DNA of 64,000 nucleotides from Penium margaritaceum. Its lineage: Eukaryota > Streptophyta > Zygnematophyceae > Desmidiales > Peniaceae. The notes below the pieces were generated by a model. It saw only the letters and a program-made list of their open reading frames with translations, was not told the DNA's origin and did not search any database. Shown here piece after piece: positions 13,048 through 26,720 of this stretch (position 1 is its first letter; each line of letters starts with the position of its first letter). The position numbers were made by a program, and so were the translations under genes. Where the stretch lies: positions 42,960-106,959 of the forward strand of contig SZWC01007403.1 in NCBI GenBank assembly GCA_023375785.1, given 5' to 3'.

Positions 13048-13321
13048 TCCTATGTGTGCCCTACTTTCGCCCTATTTGTGCCCTAGTTGCACCCTACTTG
13101 TGCCCTAGTTACGCCCAGCTTACGTCCTAGTTGCCCCCTTGTTGCGCCCTAGTTGCGCCCTGGTTGCGCCTTCGTTGGGCACTAACTACGCCCTAGTTAC
13201 AACCTAGTTGCGCCCTAGTTTAGCCATAGTCGTGCCCTACTTGCGTCCTAGTTGCGGCCTACTTGCGCCCTACTTCTTCTTGGTTGCGCCCTAGTTGTGC
13301 CCTAGTTGCGCCTCGATTGGG

Positions 13322-13853
13322 NNNNNNNNNNNNNNNNNNNNNNNNNNNNNNNNNNNNNNNNNNNNNNNNNNNNNNNNNNNNNNNNNNNNNNNNNNNNNNN
13401 NNNNNNNNNNNNNNNNNNNNNNNNNNNNNNNNNNNNNNNNNNNNNNNNNNNNNNNNNNNNNNNNNNNNNNNNNNNNNNNNNNNNNNNNNNNNNNNNNNNN
13501 NNNNNNNNNNNNNNNNNNNNNNNNNNNNNNNNNNNNNNNNNNNNNNNNNNNNNNNNNNNNNNNNNNNNNNNNNNNNNNNNNNNNNNNNNNNNNNNNNNNN
13601 NNNNNNNNNNNNNNNNNNNNNNNNNNNNNNNNNNNNNNNNNNNNNNNNNNNNNNNNNNNNNNNNNNNNNNNNNNNNNNNNNNNNNNNNNNNNNNNNNNNN
13701 NNNNNNNNNNNNNNNNNNNNNNNNNNNNNNNNNNNNNNNNNNNNNNNNNNNNNNNNNNNNNNNNNNNNNNNNNNNNNNNNNNNNNNNNNNNNNNNNNNNN
13801 NNNNNNNNNNNNNNNNNNNNNNNNNNNNNNNNNNNNNNNNNNNNNNNNNNNNN
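13322..13853. other. Assembly gap (532 N)
   Basis: Run of N inside the satellite. Satellite of the same unit lies on both sides, so the missing sequence is probably more array of unknown true length. Open frames crossing it are meaningless. Confidence 0.99.
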
Positions 13854-15460
13854 CCCTAATTGCGCCCTAGTTGCACCCTAGTTGTGTCGTAGTTTGGCCC
13901 TAGTTGTGCCCTAGTTGCGCCCTACTTGCGCCCTACTTGGGCCCTAGTTGCATCCTAGTTGTGCCCTACTTACACCATACTTGCGCCCTACTTGCGTCCT
14001 ATTTGCACCCTAGTAACGCCCTAGTTGCGTCCTTGTTACGCCCTAGTTACGCCCTACTTGCACCCTAGTTGTGCCATAGTTGCACCCTAGTTGCGCTTCG
14101 ATTGCGCACTAGCTACGCCCGAGTTGCCCCCTAGTTGCGCCCCGGTTGTGTCCTCGTTACACCATACTTGTACGCTACATGCACCTTAGTTGTTCCCTAG
14201 TTGCGCCCTATCTATGCCCTAGTTCCGTCTTACTTGCGTCCTACTTGCGCCCTAGTTGCGCCCCAGTTGCGTCCTAGTTGCACCCTACTTGCGCCCTACT
14301 TGCGCCCAAGTTGCGCCCCAGTTGCACCCTAGTTGTGTCCTAGTTACGCACTACTTACGACCTACTTGCCCCCTTGTTGTGCCCTAGTTGCGCCCTAGTT
14401 GCGCCCTTCTTGTGCCCTAGTTGCGCCCTAGTTACACCCTAATTACGCCCTACTTGTCCCCTACTTGCGCCCTACTTGTGCCCTAGTTGTTCCCTATTTT
14501 CGCTCTAGTTGTGTCCTACTCGTATCCTACTTGCACGCTAGTTGCGCCCTAGTTGGACCCTACTTGCACGGTAGTTACACCCTACTTGCGCCCTAGTTGT
14601 GCCCCACTTGTTCCCTGCTTTCGCCCTAGTTGCACCCTAGTTGCGTACTAGTTACGCCCTCCTTGCCCAATACATGAGCTCTTCTTACGCCCAAGTTGCC
14701 CTACTTGCGCCCTTGTTGTACACTAACGCACCTCTGTTTGGCACTAGCTACGCCCTTAGTTGCGTCCTAGTTGCACTCTAGTTGCGCCATAACTGCTCCC
14801 TAGATGCACCCTTCTTGAGCCCTAGTTGCACCCTGCTTGTGCCCTTGTTGCACCCTAGTTGCACCCCTGTTATGCGTTAGTTGGGCACTAGCTATGTCCT
14901 TGTTGTGCCCTAGTTGCGCCCTAGTTGCGCAATAGTTGCGCCATACTTACGCCCTTCTTGCGCCATACTTGTACCCATGTTGCGTTCTAGTTGCGGCCTA
15001 GTTACGTCCTTGTTGCGGCTCAATTGAGCACTAGCTGCGCCCTAGTTGTGCCCTAGTTACGCTCTAGTTGAGTCCTAGTTGCGCCCTAGTGTGTCCTAGT
15101 TGCGTCCCAGTTATGCACTACTCGTGCCCTACTTGTGCCCTAGTTGCATCCTAGTTGCACCCTAGTTGTGGCCTACTTACGTCCTATTTGTGCCCTACTT
15201 GTACCCTAGTTGTGTCCTAGTTGTGCCCTAGTTGTGCCCTACTTGCACCCTACTTCCGCCCTACCTGCATCCTAGTTGCGTCCTAGTTGCGCACTAGTTG
15301 TACCCTACTTTTACCTTTTTTGAGCCCTCGTTGTGCCCTGGTTGCGTCCTAATTGCGCTCTTCTTGTGCCCTACTCGCGCTCTACTTGCACCCTAGTTGC
15401 GCCCTAGTTGCGCTTCATTTGGACGACAGCTACGCCCTAGTTGCACCCTAGCTACACCCT

Positions 15461-15690
15461 AGTTGCGCCCTAGTTGTGACCTATTTGTACCCTGGTTACA
15501 CCCTACTTGCGCCCTAACTACGCCCTAATTGCGCCTCATTTGGGCACTAGCCATGCTCTAGTTGCGCCCTAGTTGCGCCCTAGTTGTGACCTATTTGTAC
15601 CCTGGTTACACCCTACTTGCGCCCTAACTACGCCCTAATTGCGCCTCATTTGGGCACTAGCCATGCTCTAGTTGCGCCCTAGTTGCGCCC
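15461..15690. repeat. Local 110-bp tandem duplication (10 units x 2)
   Basis: TAGTTGTGAC with the rare GGTTACACC unit and a marker-pair variant occurs at 15,471 and 15,581, a step of 110 bp. Confidence 0.85.
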
Positions 15691-16020
15691 TAGTTGCACC
15701 CTACTTGTGTCCTAGTTGCGGCCAACTTACGCCCTAGTTGTGCCCTAGTTGCACCCTACTTGTGCCCTAGTTGCACCCAACTTACGCCCTAGTTGCACCC
15801 TAGTTGCGCTCTAGTTGTGCCCTACTTACGCCCTAGTTGCGGCCTACCTACGCACTTCTTGAGCCCTCGTTGCGCCCTAGTCGCGTCTCAGTTGGACACT
15901 AGCTAGGCCCTAGTTGCGCCATAGTTGTGCCCTAGTTGCGCCCTAGTTGTGCCCTAGTTGTGCCCTAGTTGTGCCTGAGTTGTGCCATACTTGCGCCCTA
16001 GTTGCGCCATACTTGCGTCC

Positions 16021-16205
16021 TAGTTGCACCCTACTTGCGCCCTAATTGCGCCCTAGTTACGCCTCAAATGGGCACTAGCTACGCCCTAGTTGCGCCCTAG
16101 TTTCGCCCTAGTTGCACCCTACTTGCGCCCTAATTGCGCCCTAGTTACGCCTCAAATGGGCACTAGCTACGCCCTAGTTGCGCCCTAGTTTCGCCCTAGT
16201 TGCAC
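16021..16205. repeat. Local 88-bp tandem duplication (8 units x 2)
   Basis: GCCTCAAATG, a rare marker variant, occurs at 16,061 and 16,149 in matching flanks, a step of 88 bp. Confidence 0.85.
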
Positions 16206-17580
16206 CCTACTTGTGCCCTAAACATGCAATAGTTGCACCCTAGTTACACCCTAGTTGCGCTCTATTTACGCCCTACTTGCGTCCTAGTTGCACCCTACTT
16301 GCACACTTATTGTGTCCTAGTTGCGTCCTAATCGGGTCTCATTTGGACACTAGCTATGCCCTAGTTGTGCCCTAGTTGTGCCCTAGTTGTGCCCTAGTTG
16401 TGCCCTAGTTGCGCCATACTTGCGCCCTACTTGCACCCTAGTTGCGCCCTAGTTGCGCCCTAGTTGCGTCTCAGTTAGGCACTAGCTACATTCGTTTTAC
16501 GCCCTAGTTGCACCCTTCTTGCGCCCTACTTAAGCCCTACTTGTGCCCTAGTTACGCCTTAGTTGCGCCATACCTGCGCCCTACATGCCCCCTACTTGCG
16601 CTCTAGTTGCGGCCTAGTTGCGCCCTTCGTGTGTCCTACTTGTGCCCTAGTTACACCCTAGTTACACCCTAGTTACACCCTAGTTATGCCGTAGTTGCAC
16701 CTCACTTGGGCACGTGCACTACCCTAGTTGTGCCCTAGTTGTGCCCTACTTGTGCCCTACTCGCGCCCTACTTGTGCCCTAGTTACGTCCAAGTTGTGCC
16801 CTAGATGTGCCCTACTTGCGACCTACTGGCGACCTAGTTGCGCCATAGTTGTGCCCTACTTGCGTCCTAGTGACACCCTAATTGCGCCATTGTTGCACCC
16901 TACCTGTGCCCCATTTGTACCTTATTTACACTATAGTTTCATCCGAGTTGCGCCCTGGTTGTGCCCTTGTGGTGCCCTACTTGTGCACTTCTTGCACCCT
17001 TGTTGCGCCCTAGTTACGCCCTAGTAACGACCTAGTTGCGCCCTACTTGCACCCTTCTTGCGCCCTACTCGTGCCCTTATTGCCTCCTAGTTGTTCCCTA
17101 CCTGTGCCCCACCTACGCCCTACTTGTGCCCTACTTGCACCCTAGTTGCACCCTAGTTGTGCCCTACTTGCACCCTACTTGCACCTACTTGCCCCCTACT
17201 TGTGCCCTAGTTGCACCCTAGTTGCGCCCTTGTTGCACCCTAGTTGTGCCTCAGTTGGACAATAGCTACGCCCTAGTTGTACCCTACTTACAACCTACTT
17301 GCGCCCTACTTGCGCCCTACTTGCACCCTTCTTGCGCCCGAGTTACGCCCTCGTCGTGCCCTAGTTCCGCCTCAGTTGGACGTAGCTACACCCTAGTTGC
17401 ACCCTAGTTGCACCATAATTGCACCTAGTTGCGCCCTACTTGTACTCTACTTGCACCCTACTTGTGCCCTATTTGTGCCCTACTTGCACCGTAGTTGCGC
17501 CCTAGTTGCCCGACCTGCTCCCTAGTTGCTCCCTATTTGCGCCTCAGTTGGGCATTAGCTACGCTCTGATTGTGCCCTAG

Positions 17581-17825
17581 TTGCGCCCTGGTTGCGTCCT
17601 AATTGCATCCCAGTTGCGCCCTAGTTGCGCCCTAGTTGTGCCCTACTTGCGTCCTATTTGCGCCATACTCGCGTCCTACTTGCGCCGTACTTGTGCCCTA
17701 GTTGCGCCCTGGTTGCGTCCTAATTGCATCCCAGTTGCGCCCTAGTTGCGCCCTAGTTGTGCCCTACTTGCGTCCTATTTGCGCCATACTCGCGTCCTAC
17801 TTGCGCCGTACTTGTGCCCTAGTTG
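17581..17825. repeat. Local 121-bp tandem duplication (11 units x 2)
   Basis: TTGCGCCCTGGTTGCG occurs at 17,581 and 17,702 with identical downstream units, a step of 121 bp. Confidence 0.85.
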
Positions 17826-18754
17826 CGCCGGAGTTGTGCCTGAGTTGGGAACTAGCTACACCCTAGTTGCGCCCTACTTGTGCACTAGTTGCACCTTACT
17901 TGCGTCCCATTTGCGCCCTACTTGGCCCCTAATTGCGCCCCAGTTACGCACTCGTTCTGCCCTAGTTGTGACTCAGTTGGACACTAACTATGCCCAAATT
18001 GCACCCTAGTTGCGTCCTAGTTGCGCCCATGTTGTGCCCTAGTTTTGCCCTATACCTTAGTTGTGCCCTACTTGCGCCCTTCTTGGGTCCTAGTTGCGCC
18101 CTACTTGCTCCCTAGTTGTGCCCTATTTGCACCGTAGTCGCACCTTAGTTGCGCCCTAGTTGTGCCCTAGTTGCGCCAATATTGCACCCTAGTTGCGTCC
18201 TAGTTTTGCCCTAGTTGCACCCTAGTTGCACCCTACTTGCGTCCTACTTGGGCCCTAGCTGCGTCCTAGTTGTGCCCTAGTTGCGCCCTAGTTACGCCCT
18301 ACTTGCGGCCTACTTTATCCCTACTTGCGCCCTAGTTGTGTCCTTGTTGCGCCTTAGTTGGGCAGTAGCTTTGCCCTAGTTGCGCCCTAGTGGTGTCCTA
18401 GTTGCGCCCTAGTTAAGCCCTACTTGCGCCGTACTTGTGCCCTAGTTGCACCCTACTTGCGCCCTAGTTTTGCCCGACTTGCGCCCTAGTTGCACCCTAG
18501 TAGCGCCTCAGTTGGGCACTAGCTACATGCTAGTTGTGCCCTATTTGCGCCTGAGTTACACCCTACTTGCACACTACTTACGTCCTAGTTGCATCCTATT
18601 TGCATCCTAGTTGTGCCCAAATTGCACCCTATTTGCACCCTAGTTGTGCCCTAGTTACGCCGTACTTGTGCCCTACTTTCGCCTTACTTGCAACATAGTT
18701 TCTCCCTAGTTGCATCCTAGTTGCGCCCTACTTGTGTCCTTGTTGCGTCCTACT

Positions 18755-18975
18755 TGTGCCCTAGTTGCATCCTTGTTGCATCCTACTTGCATCCTAGTTG
18801 CACCTGACTTGCGCCGTACATGCACCCTACTTGCGCCATGCTTGCGCCCTAGTTGCGCCCTAGTTGTGCCCTAGTTGCATCCTTGTTGCATCCTACTTGC
18901 ATCCTAGTTGCACCTGACTTGCGCCGTACATGCACCCTACTTGCGCCATGCTTGCGCCCTAGTTGCGCCCTAGTT
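18755..18975. repeat. Local 110-bp tandem duplication (10 units x 2)
   Basis: CTAGTTGCATCCTTG occurs at 18,761 and 18,871 with identical following units (including GCCGTACATGC), a step of 110 bp. Confidence 0.85.
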
Positions 18976-19930
18976 TCCCCCTAGCTGCACCCTAGTTGTG
19001 CCTCACTTGGGAACTGGCTATGCCATAGTTGCGCCCTAGCTGCACCCTATTTGTGCCCTACTTGCTCCCTAGTTGTGCCCTAGTTGCGCCCTAGTTGTAC
19101 CCTACTTGGGCCCAACTTGCGCCCTAGTTGCGTCCTAGTTGCGTCATACTTGCGCCCTACTTGTGCCCTATTTGCGCCCTAGTTACACCCTAGTTACACC
19201 CTAGTTGCGCCTCAGTTGGGAACTTGCTACACCATAGTTGTGCCCTAGTTGCACCCTATTTACGCCCTAGTTGTGCTCTACTTGCGCCGAAGTTGCGCCT
19301 CCTTGTGCCATACTTGCACCCTAGTTGCACCCTTGTTGCGCCCTAGTTGTGTCCTAGTTGCACCCTACTTGTTCCCTACTTGCACTCTACTTGTGCCCTA
19401 ATTGCACCCTAGTTGCGCCCTAGTTGTGCCCTACTTGCATCCTAGTTGCGATGTACTTGCGCCCTAGTTGCGTCCAACTTGCACCCTAGTTGCACCCTAC
19501 TTATGCCCTACTTGCGTCCTATTTGCGCACTAGTTGCGCCCTAGCTACACCCTAGTTGCGCCCTAATTGTGCCCTACTTGCGCCCTACTTGCGCCCTAGT
19601 TGTACCCAAGTTGCGACCTATTTTTTCCCTACTTGCACCCAACTTGCGCCGTACATGCACCCTTGTTGAGCCCTAGGTGCGCCCTAGATGCGCCCTACTT
19701 GCACCCTACTTGTGCCCTAGGTGCGCCTTAGTTGAGCCATACTTGCACCCATCTTGCGTCCTACTTGCGTTCTACTTGTGCCTTTCTTGCACCCTAGTTA
19801 CAGTCTACGTACGGCCTAGTTGCGCCCTAGTTGGATCCTACTTGCGTTCTAGTTGTGCCTTAGTTGGGCACTACCTATGCCTTAGTTGCGTCCTAGTTGC
19901 GTCCTGGTTGCGCCCTACGTGCGCCCTACT

Positions 19931-22085
19931 TGTGTCATACTTGCGCCCTAGTTACTCCCCAGTTGCACCCTCGTTACGCCCTAGTTGTGCCTCAGTTGGA
20001 CACTACCTACGTCCTAGTTGCACCCTAGTTGCGCCTAAGTTGCACCCTAATTTGACCCTATTTACGCCCTAGTTGCGCCCTAGTTACGCCCTACTTGCAC
20101 CCTAGTTGCGCCCTAGTTACGTCATAGTTACACGCTACTTGCGCCCTACTTGTGCCCTACTTGCGCCATAGTTGCGCCCTAGTTGTGCCATACTTGCGCC
20201 CTACGTGTGCCCTACCTATGCCCTAGTTGCGCCCTAGTTACGCCCTACTTACCCCCTGCTTGCGTCCTACTTGCGCCCTAGTTGCACCCTAGTTGCGCCC
20301 TAGTTACGCCCTAGTTGCGCCCCAGTTGCAGCCTACTTGCACCCTTGTTGCGCCCTACTTGCGCCCTAGTCAGGCCCTAGTTGCACCCTAGACGGCCTTG
20401 GTTGGGCACTAGCTACACCCTAGTTGCGCCCTAGTTGCGCCCTAGTTGCACCCTAGCTGTGTCCTTGTTGCTCACTAGTTGCACACTAGTTTCGCCCTAC
20501 TTGCGTCCTAGTTGCGCCATACTTCTACCCTAGTTGCACCAGACTTGTGTCGTAGTTGCATCTTAGTTGCGCCCTACTTGCACCCTAGGTATGCCCTAGT
20601 TGTGCCCCAGGTGCGTCCTACTTGCGCCCTACTTGCATCCATCTTGTGCCCTAGTTGTGCCCTTGTTGCACAATACTTGTGCCCTACTTGCCCCGTACTT
20701 GGGCCCTAGTTGCGTCCTAATTCCGACCTAGTTGCCCCCTACTTGCGCCCTACTTGGGTCCTTGTTGCGCCCTAGTTTCGCCCTAGTTGCACCCTTGTTG
20801 CGCCGTACTTGCGCCCTAGTTGCGCCCTACTTGCGCCCTAGTTGCACCCTAGTTGCGTCCTAGTTGCGCCATACTTGTACCCTAGTTGCGCCCTACTTGT
20901 GCCCTACTTGCGTCCTGTTTCCGCCCAAGTTGCTCCCTAGTTGCGCTTCAGTTGGACACTAGCTGCGCCCTAGTTACTCCCTTGTTGCGTCCTAGTTGCA
21001 CCCTAGTTACGCCCTACTTGCATCCAATTTACGCCCTAATTGTGCCGTACTTGCGTCCTAGTTGCGACCTAGTTGCGCCTGAGTTGGGCACTAGCTATGN
21101 TGTGTCATACTTGCGCCCTAGTTACTCCCCAGTTGCACCCTCGTTACGCCCTAGTTGTGCCTCAGTTGGACACTACCTACGTCCTAGTTGCACCCTAGTT
21201 GCGCCTAAGTTGCACCCTAATTTGACCCTATTTACGCCCTAGTTGCGTCCTAGTTACACCCTACTTGCACCCTAGTTGCGCCCTAGTTACGTCATAGTTA
21301 CACGCTACTTGCGCCCTACTTGTGCCCTACTTGCGCCCTAGTTGCGCCCTAGTTGTGCCATACTTGCGCCCTAGTTGCGCCCTAGTTACGTCATAGTTAC
21401 ACGCTACTTGCGCCCTACTTGTGCCCTACTTGCGCCCTAGTTGCGCCCTAGTTGTGCCATACTTGCGCCCTACGTGTGCCCTACCTGTGCCCTAGTTGCG
21501 CCCTAGTTACGCCCTACTTACCCCCTGCTTGCGTCCTACTTGCGCCCTAGTTGCACCCTAGTTGCGCCCTAGTTACGCCCTAGTTGCGCCCCAGTTGCAG
21601 CCTACTTGCACCCTTGTTGCGCCCTACTTGCGCCCTAGTCAGGCCCTAGTTGCACCCTAGTCGGCCTTGGTTGGGCACTAGCTACACCCTAGTTGCGCCC
21701 TAGTTGCGCCCTAGTTGCACCCTAGCTGTGTCCTTGTTGCTCACTAGTTGCACACTAGTTTCGCCCTACTTGCGTCCTAGTTGCGCCATACTTCTACCCT
21801 AGTTGCACCAGACTTGTGTCATAGTTGCATCTTAGTTGCGCCCTACTTGCACCCTAGGTATGCCCTAGTTGTGCCCCAGGTGTGTCCTACTTGCGCCCTA
21901 CTTGCATCCATCTTGTGCCCTAGTTGTGCCCTTGTTGCACAATACTTGTGCCCTACTTGCCCCGTACTTGGGCCCTAGTTGCGTCCTAATTCCGACCTAG
22001 TTGCCCCCTACTTGCGCCCTACTTGGGTCCTTGTTGCACCCTAGTTTCGCCCTAGTTGCACCCTTGTTGCGCCGTACTTGCGCCC
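19931..22085. other. Redundant ~1-kb block around single-N join at 21100
   Basis: TGTGTCATAC at 19,931 recurs at 21,101, directly after an N, and the two tracts then match for about 1 kb apart from a local duplication near 21,260-21,470. The pattern matches the other single-N joins. Confidence 0.7.
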
Positions 22086-22150
22086 TAGTTGCGCCCTACT
22101 TGTGCCCTAGTTGCGCCCTAGTTGCGTCCTAGTTGCGCCCTAGTTGCGCC

Positions 22151-22943
22151 TGAGTTGGGCACTAGCTATGCCCTAGTTGCTCCGTAGCTGTGCCCTAGTT
22201 GTGCCCTAGTTGCACCCTAGTTACGCCCTAGTTGCGCCCAGCTTGCCCTCTATTCGCTCCCTACTTGCGCATTAGTTGCGCCATACTTGTGCCATACTTG
22301 TGCCCTAGTTGTGCCCTAGTTGCGCCCTAGTTACATCCTCCTCGCATCCTAGTTGCACCCTAGTTGCGCCCTACTTGCGCCCTAGTTGCGTCCTAGTTGC
22401 GCCCTAGTTGCGCCTGAGTTGGGCACTAGCTATGCCCTAGTTGCTCCGTAGCTGTGCCCTAGTTGTGCCCTAGTTGCACCCTAGTTACGCCCTAGTTGCG
22501 CCCAGCTTGCCCTCTATTCGCTCCCTACTTGCGCATTAGTTGCGCCATACTTGTGCCATACTTGTGCCCTAGTTGTGCCCTAGTTGCGCCCTAGTTACAT
22601 CCTCCTCGCATCCTAGTTGCACCCTAGTTGCGCCCTACTTGCGCCCTAGTTGCGTCCTAGTTGCGCCCTAGTTGCGCCTGAGTTGGGCACTAGCTATGCC
22701 CTAGTTGCTCCGTAGCTGTGCCCTAGTTGTGCCCTAGTTGCACCCTAGTTACGCCCTAGTTGCGCCCAGCTTGCCCTCTATTCGCTCCCTACTTGCGCAT
22801 TAGTTGCGCCATACTTGTGCCATACTTGTGCCCTAGTTGTGCCCTAGTTGCGCCCTAGTTACATCCTCCTCGCATCCTAGTTGCACCCTAGTTGCGCCCT
22901 ACTTGCGCCCTAGTTGCGTCCTAGTTGCGCCCTAGTTGCGCCC
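22151..22943. repeat. Three tandem copies of a 264-bp higher-order unit (24 units each)
   Basis: TGAGTTGGGC begins at 22,151, 22,415 and 22,679. Each copy carries the same rare variants in the same order (GCTCCGTAGCTG, CTCTATTCGCTCC, CATCCTCCTCGC). The step is exactly 264 bp, 24 units of 11. No N lies inside, so this is the clearest true higher-order repeat in the array. Confidence 0.92.
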
Positions 22944-23088
22944 TACTTGCGCCCTAGTTGCGTCCTAGTTGCGCCCTAGTTGCGCCCTACTTGCGCCCTA
23001 GTTGCGTCCTAGTTGCGCCCTAGTTGCGCCCTACTTGCGCCCTAGTTGCGTCCTAGTTGCGCCCTAGTTGCGCCCTACTTGCGCCATA
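22941..23088. repeat. Four tandem copies of a 44-bp tetramer
   Basis: CCCTACTTGC starts at 22,941, 22,985, 23,029 and 23,073. Each 44-bp repeat contains one TAC unit, one TAG unit, one GCGTCC unit and one further TAG unit. It follows the 264-bp repeats directly and reuses their last four units. Confidence 0.9.
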
Positions 23089-24204
23089 GTTGCGCCTCAG
23101 TTGGGCACTGGCTACGCGCTAGTTGCGCCCTATGTGTGACCTACTTGCGTCCTATTTATGCCATAGTTGCACCCTGCTTGTGGCATAGTTGTGCCCTTCT
23201 TACGCCCTAGTTGCCCCCTTGTTGCGCCCTACTTGCACCCTTATTGCACCGTAGTTGGGCACTAGCCACGCCCTAGTTACACCCCATTTACGCCCAAGTT
23301 GTGCCCTGGTTCCGCACCACTTGCACCCTAATTGCACCTTAGCTGCGCCCAACTTGTGCCCTACTTGCACCCTAGTTACGCCCTAGTTGCGTCCTAGTTG
23401 CGCCTAAGTTAGACACTAGCTACATCCTAGCTGCGCCGTAGTTGCGTCCTTGTTGCACCCTTGTTGCGCCCATGTTGCGCAGTAGTTACACCCCTCTTGC
23501 ATACTAGTTGCACCCTACTTCCACCCTAGTTATGCCATACTTGTGCCGTACTTGCGCCGTAGTTACCCCATACTTCCGTCCTAGTTATTTCCTAGTTGCA
23601 CCCTAGTTGCTCCCTACTTGCGCCTTACTTGCATCCTACTTGTGCCCTAGTTGTGCCCTAGTTGCACCCTACTTGTGTTGTACTTGCCCCCCACTTGCGC
23701 CCTAGTTGCGCCGTACTTGCGTCCTAGTTGCACCCTACTTGGATCCTTGTTGCGCCCTAGTTGCATCCTACTTACACCCTAGTTGCGCCCTACGTTCGTC
23801 CTAGTTGCGCCCTACATGCACCCTAGTTGTGCCGTAGTTGCGCCTCAGTTGGGCACTAGCTATGCCCTAGTCGTGCCCTAGTTGCACCCTAGTTGCACCC
23901 TAGTTGCGCCATACTTGTGACCTATTAAAGCCCTAGTTGCGCCCTACTTGCGCCCTTTTCTTTGCCCTAGTTGCGCCGTTGTTGCGCCTCAATTGGACAC
24001 TAGCTATGCCCTAGCTACAGCCTTGTTACGCCCTAGTTGCACCCTAGTTGCGCCCTACTTGTGTCCTTTTTCCACCCTTACAATGCCGTACTTGCACCCT
24101 AGTTACACACTAGTTACGCCTCAGTTTGAAACTAGCTACGCCCTAGTTTCTCCCTATGTGTGCCGTAGTTACGGCCTCGTTGTGCCCAAGTTACACCCTA
24201 GTTG

Positions 24205-24380
24205 CACCCAACTTGTGCCCTATTTGCACCCTAGTTGCGCCCTAGTTGCACCCTAGTTTTGCCCTAGTTGTGTCATACTTGCACCCTAGTTGCACCCAAC
24301 TTGTGCCCTATTTGCACCCTAGTTGCGCCCTAGTTGCACCCTAGTTTTGCCCTAGTTGTGTCATACTTGCACCCTACTTG
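24205..24380. repeat. Local 88-bp tandem duplication (8 units x 2)
   Basis: CACCCAACTTGTGCC occurs at 24,205 and 24,293 with matching following units, a step of 88 bp. Confidence 0.85.
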
Positions 24381-26499
24381 CTTCCTACCTGCACCCTAGT
24401 TGCATTCTAATTGCCCCCTACTTGCACCCTAGTTGTGCCCTATTTTAACCCTAGTTGCTCCCTTGTTGCGCCCTAGTTACCCCTAGCTGCACCCTACTTG
24501 AGCCCTACTTGCGCCCTACTTGCGCCGTAGTTGTGTCCTACTTGCACCTCAGGGCACTAGCTACGGCCTAGTTGCACCCTAGTTGCACCCTAGTTGTGCT
24601 CTAGGTTTTCCCTTCTTGTGCCCTACTTGCGCCTTAGTTGTGCCCCAGTTGCGTACTAGTTGCGCCCTACTTGCACCCTAATTGCACCCTTAGTTGTACC
24701 CTAGTTGCGCCCTACTTGTGCCGTACTCGTGCCCTAGTTTCGCCCTAGTTGCACCCTAGTTGCGCCCTACTTGCGCCCTAGTTACACCTCAGTTGGGCAC
24801 TAGTTATGCCCTAGTTATGCCCTGTGTGTGCCATACCTGCACCCTATTTACACCTTAGTTGCACCCTACTTGCGGCATAGTTGCTCCCTACTTGCGCCCT
24901 AGTTGCCCCCTAGTTACACCCTAGTTGTACCCTAGTTGCGCCTCAGTTGGGCACTAGCTATGCCCTAGTTATACCTTAGTTATGCCCTAGTTGCGCCCTA
25001 GTTGCGCCCCACTTGCACCCTACTTGCGCCCTACTTGCGCCGTATTTACGCCGGACTTGCGCCCTAGTTACGCCCTAGTTGCGCCCTAGTTGCGCCCCGG
25101 TTGGGCACTAGCTTAACCCTAGTTGTGCCCTAGTTGCACCCTAGTTCCGCACTAGGTTCGCTATACTTGCATCCTAGTTGCGCCATACTTGCACCCTAGT
25201 TGAGCCATACTTGTGATGTAGTTGCGCCCTAGTTGTACCCTTCTTGCGCCCTAGTTATGCCCTAGTTGTGTCCTAATTGCACCCTTCTTGCGGTCTATTT
25301 GCATCCTGCTTGTGCCCTAGTTGTGCCCTAGTTATTTCCTACTTGTGCCCTACTTTCCCCCTACTTGCGCCCTAGTTGTGCCGTTATTGCGACCTAATTG
25401 CGGCCTACTTGTACCCTACTTTAGTCCTTGTTACACCCTAGTTGCGCTCTAGTTGTACCCTAGTTGCGCCCCACTTGCGTCCTAGTTGCGCCCTACTTGC
25501 ACCCTAGTTGTGCCGTAGTTGCGCCTCTCTTGGGCACTAGCTACGCCCTAGTTGCGCCCTAGTTGCACCCTAGTTGCGGAATACTTGCGCCCTAGTTGCA
25601 ACCTACTTGCGCCCTACTTGCGCCCTTGTTCCGCCGTAGTTGCGCCATAGTTGCGCCTCAGTTGGACACTAGCTATGCCCAAGTTACACCCTTGTTGCAC
25701 CCTAGTTGCATCCTAGTTGCGCCCTACTTGCATCCTATTTGCGTCATAATTGAGCTGTACTTGCGCCCTAGTTGTGCCCTGGTTGCGCCTCAGTTGGGTA
25801 CTAGCTACGCCCCAGTTGCTCCCTAACTATGCCCTAGTTGTGCCTTAATTGCACCCAAGTTCCGCCCTATTTGTGCCCAACATGCGCCCTATTTGCACCT
25901 TAGTCGCGCCCTAGCTGTGCCCTAGTTGTGCCGTAGTTGTGCCATACTTGCGCCCTACTTGCACCCTACTTACACCCTAGTTGCATCCTAGTTGCGCCCT
26001 GCTTGTGCCCTAGTTGCGCCTGTCTTGCGCTCTGATTTCCCCCTAGTTGTGCCTTAGCTGGGCACTAGCTACGTCCTAGTTGCACCCTCGTTGCGCCCGA
26101 GTTGCGCTCTAATTGCGCCCTACTTGGGCCCTACTTCCGCCCTAGTTATGTCCTAGTTGCGCCCTAGTTGTACCCTACTTGCGTCCTACTTGCGCAATAC
26201 TTGTGCCCTACTTGCTCCCTAAACGCATCCTACTTGCACCCTAGTTGCACCCTAGTTGTGCCATATTTCTACCCTACTTGTGCCCTATTTGCGCCCTACT
26301 TGCGTCCTAGTCATGCCCTAGTTGTGTCCTACTTGTGCCCTATTTGCGCCCTACTTGTGCTCTACATGCACCTTGGTTGCGCCATACTTGCGCCTTTGTT
26401 GCGTCCTTGTTGTACCCTCGTCGCGCCCTGGTTATGCCATTGTTGCGCCTAATTTGGACACTAGTTACGCCCTAGTTGTTCCCTAGTTGCACCCTATTT

Positions 26500-26720
26500 G
26501 CGCCTACTTGCGCCCTACTTGCGTCCTAGTTATGCCCTAGTTGCGTCCTACTTGCGTCCTACTTGCGCCTTAGTTGCGCCCTAGTTGTGCTGTAGTTGTA
26601 CCCTACTTGTGCCCTATTTGCGCCCTACTTGCGTCCTAGTTATGCCCTAGTTGCGTCCTACTTGCGTCCTACTTGCGCCTTAGTTGCGCCCTAGTTGTGC
26701 TGTAGTTGTACCCTACTTGT
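26500..26720. repeat. Local 110-bp tandem duplication (10 units x 2)
   Basis: ACTTGCGCCTTAG and the rare GTGCTGTAG variant recur from 26,561 to 26,671, a step of 110 bp. Confidence 0.85.

Larger units (their letters stand above)
10743..13321. other. Redundant 1-kb block around single-N join at 12290
   Basis: Sequence from 12,291 repeats 10,744 onward with a step of 1,547 for almost 1 kb, including the whole non-satellite island. A shorter copy of the same start also lies at about 11,706-11,980. The base before the join follows a short stretch (TTTCAAAAGACGGGCG) that does not fit the satellite. The two islands may therefore be one locus represented twice. Confidence 0.65.

Noticed and set aside
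13263-13881. Frames of about 190-200 codons across the N run
   Set aside because: They are made almost entirely of N.
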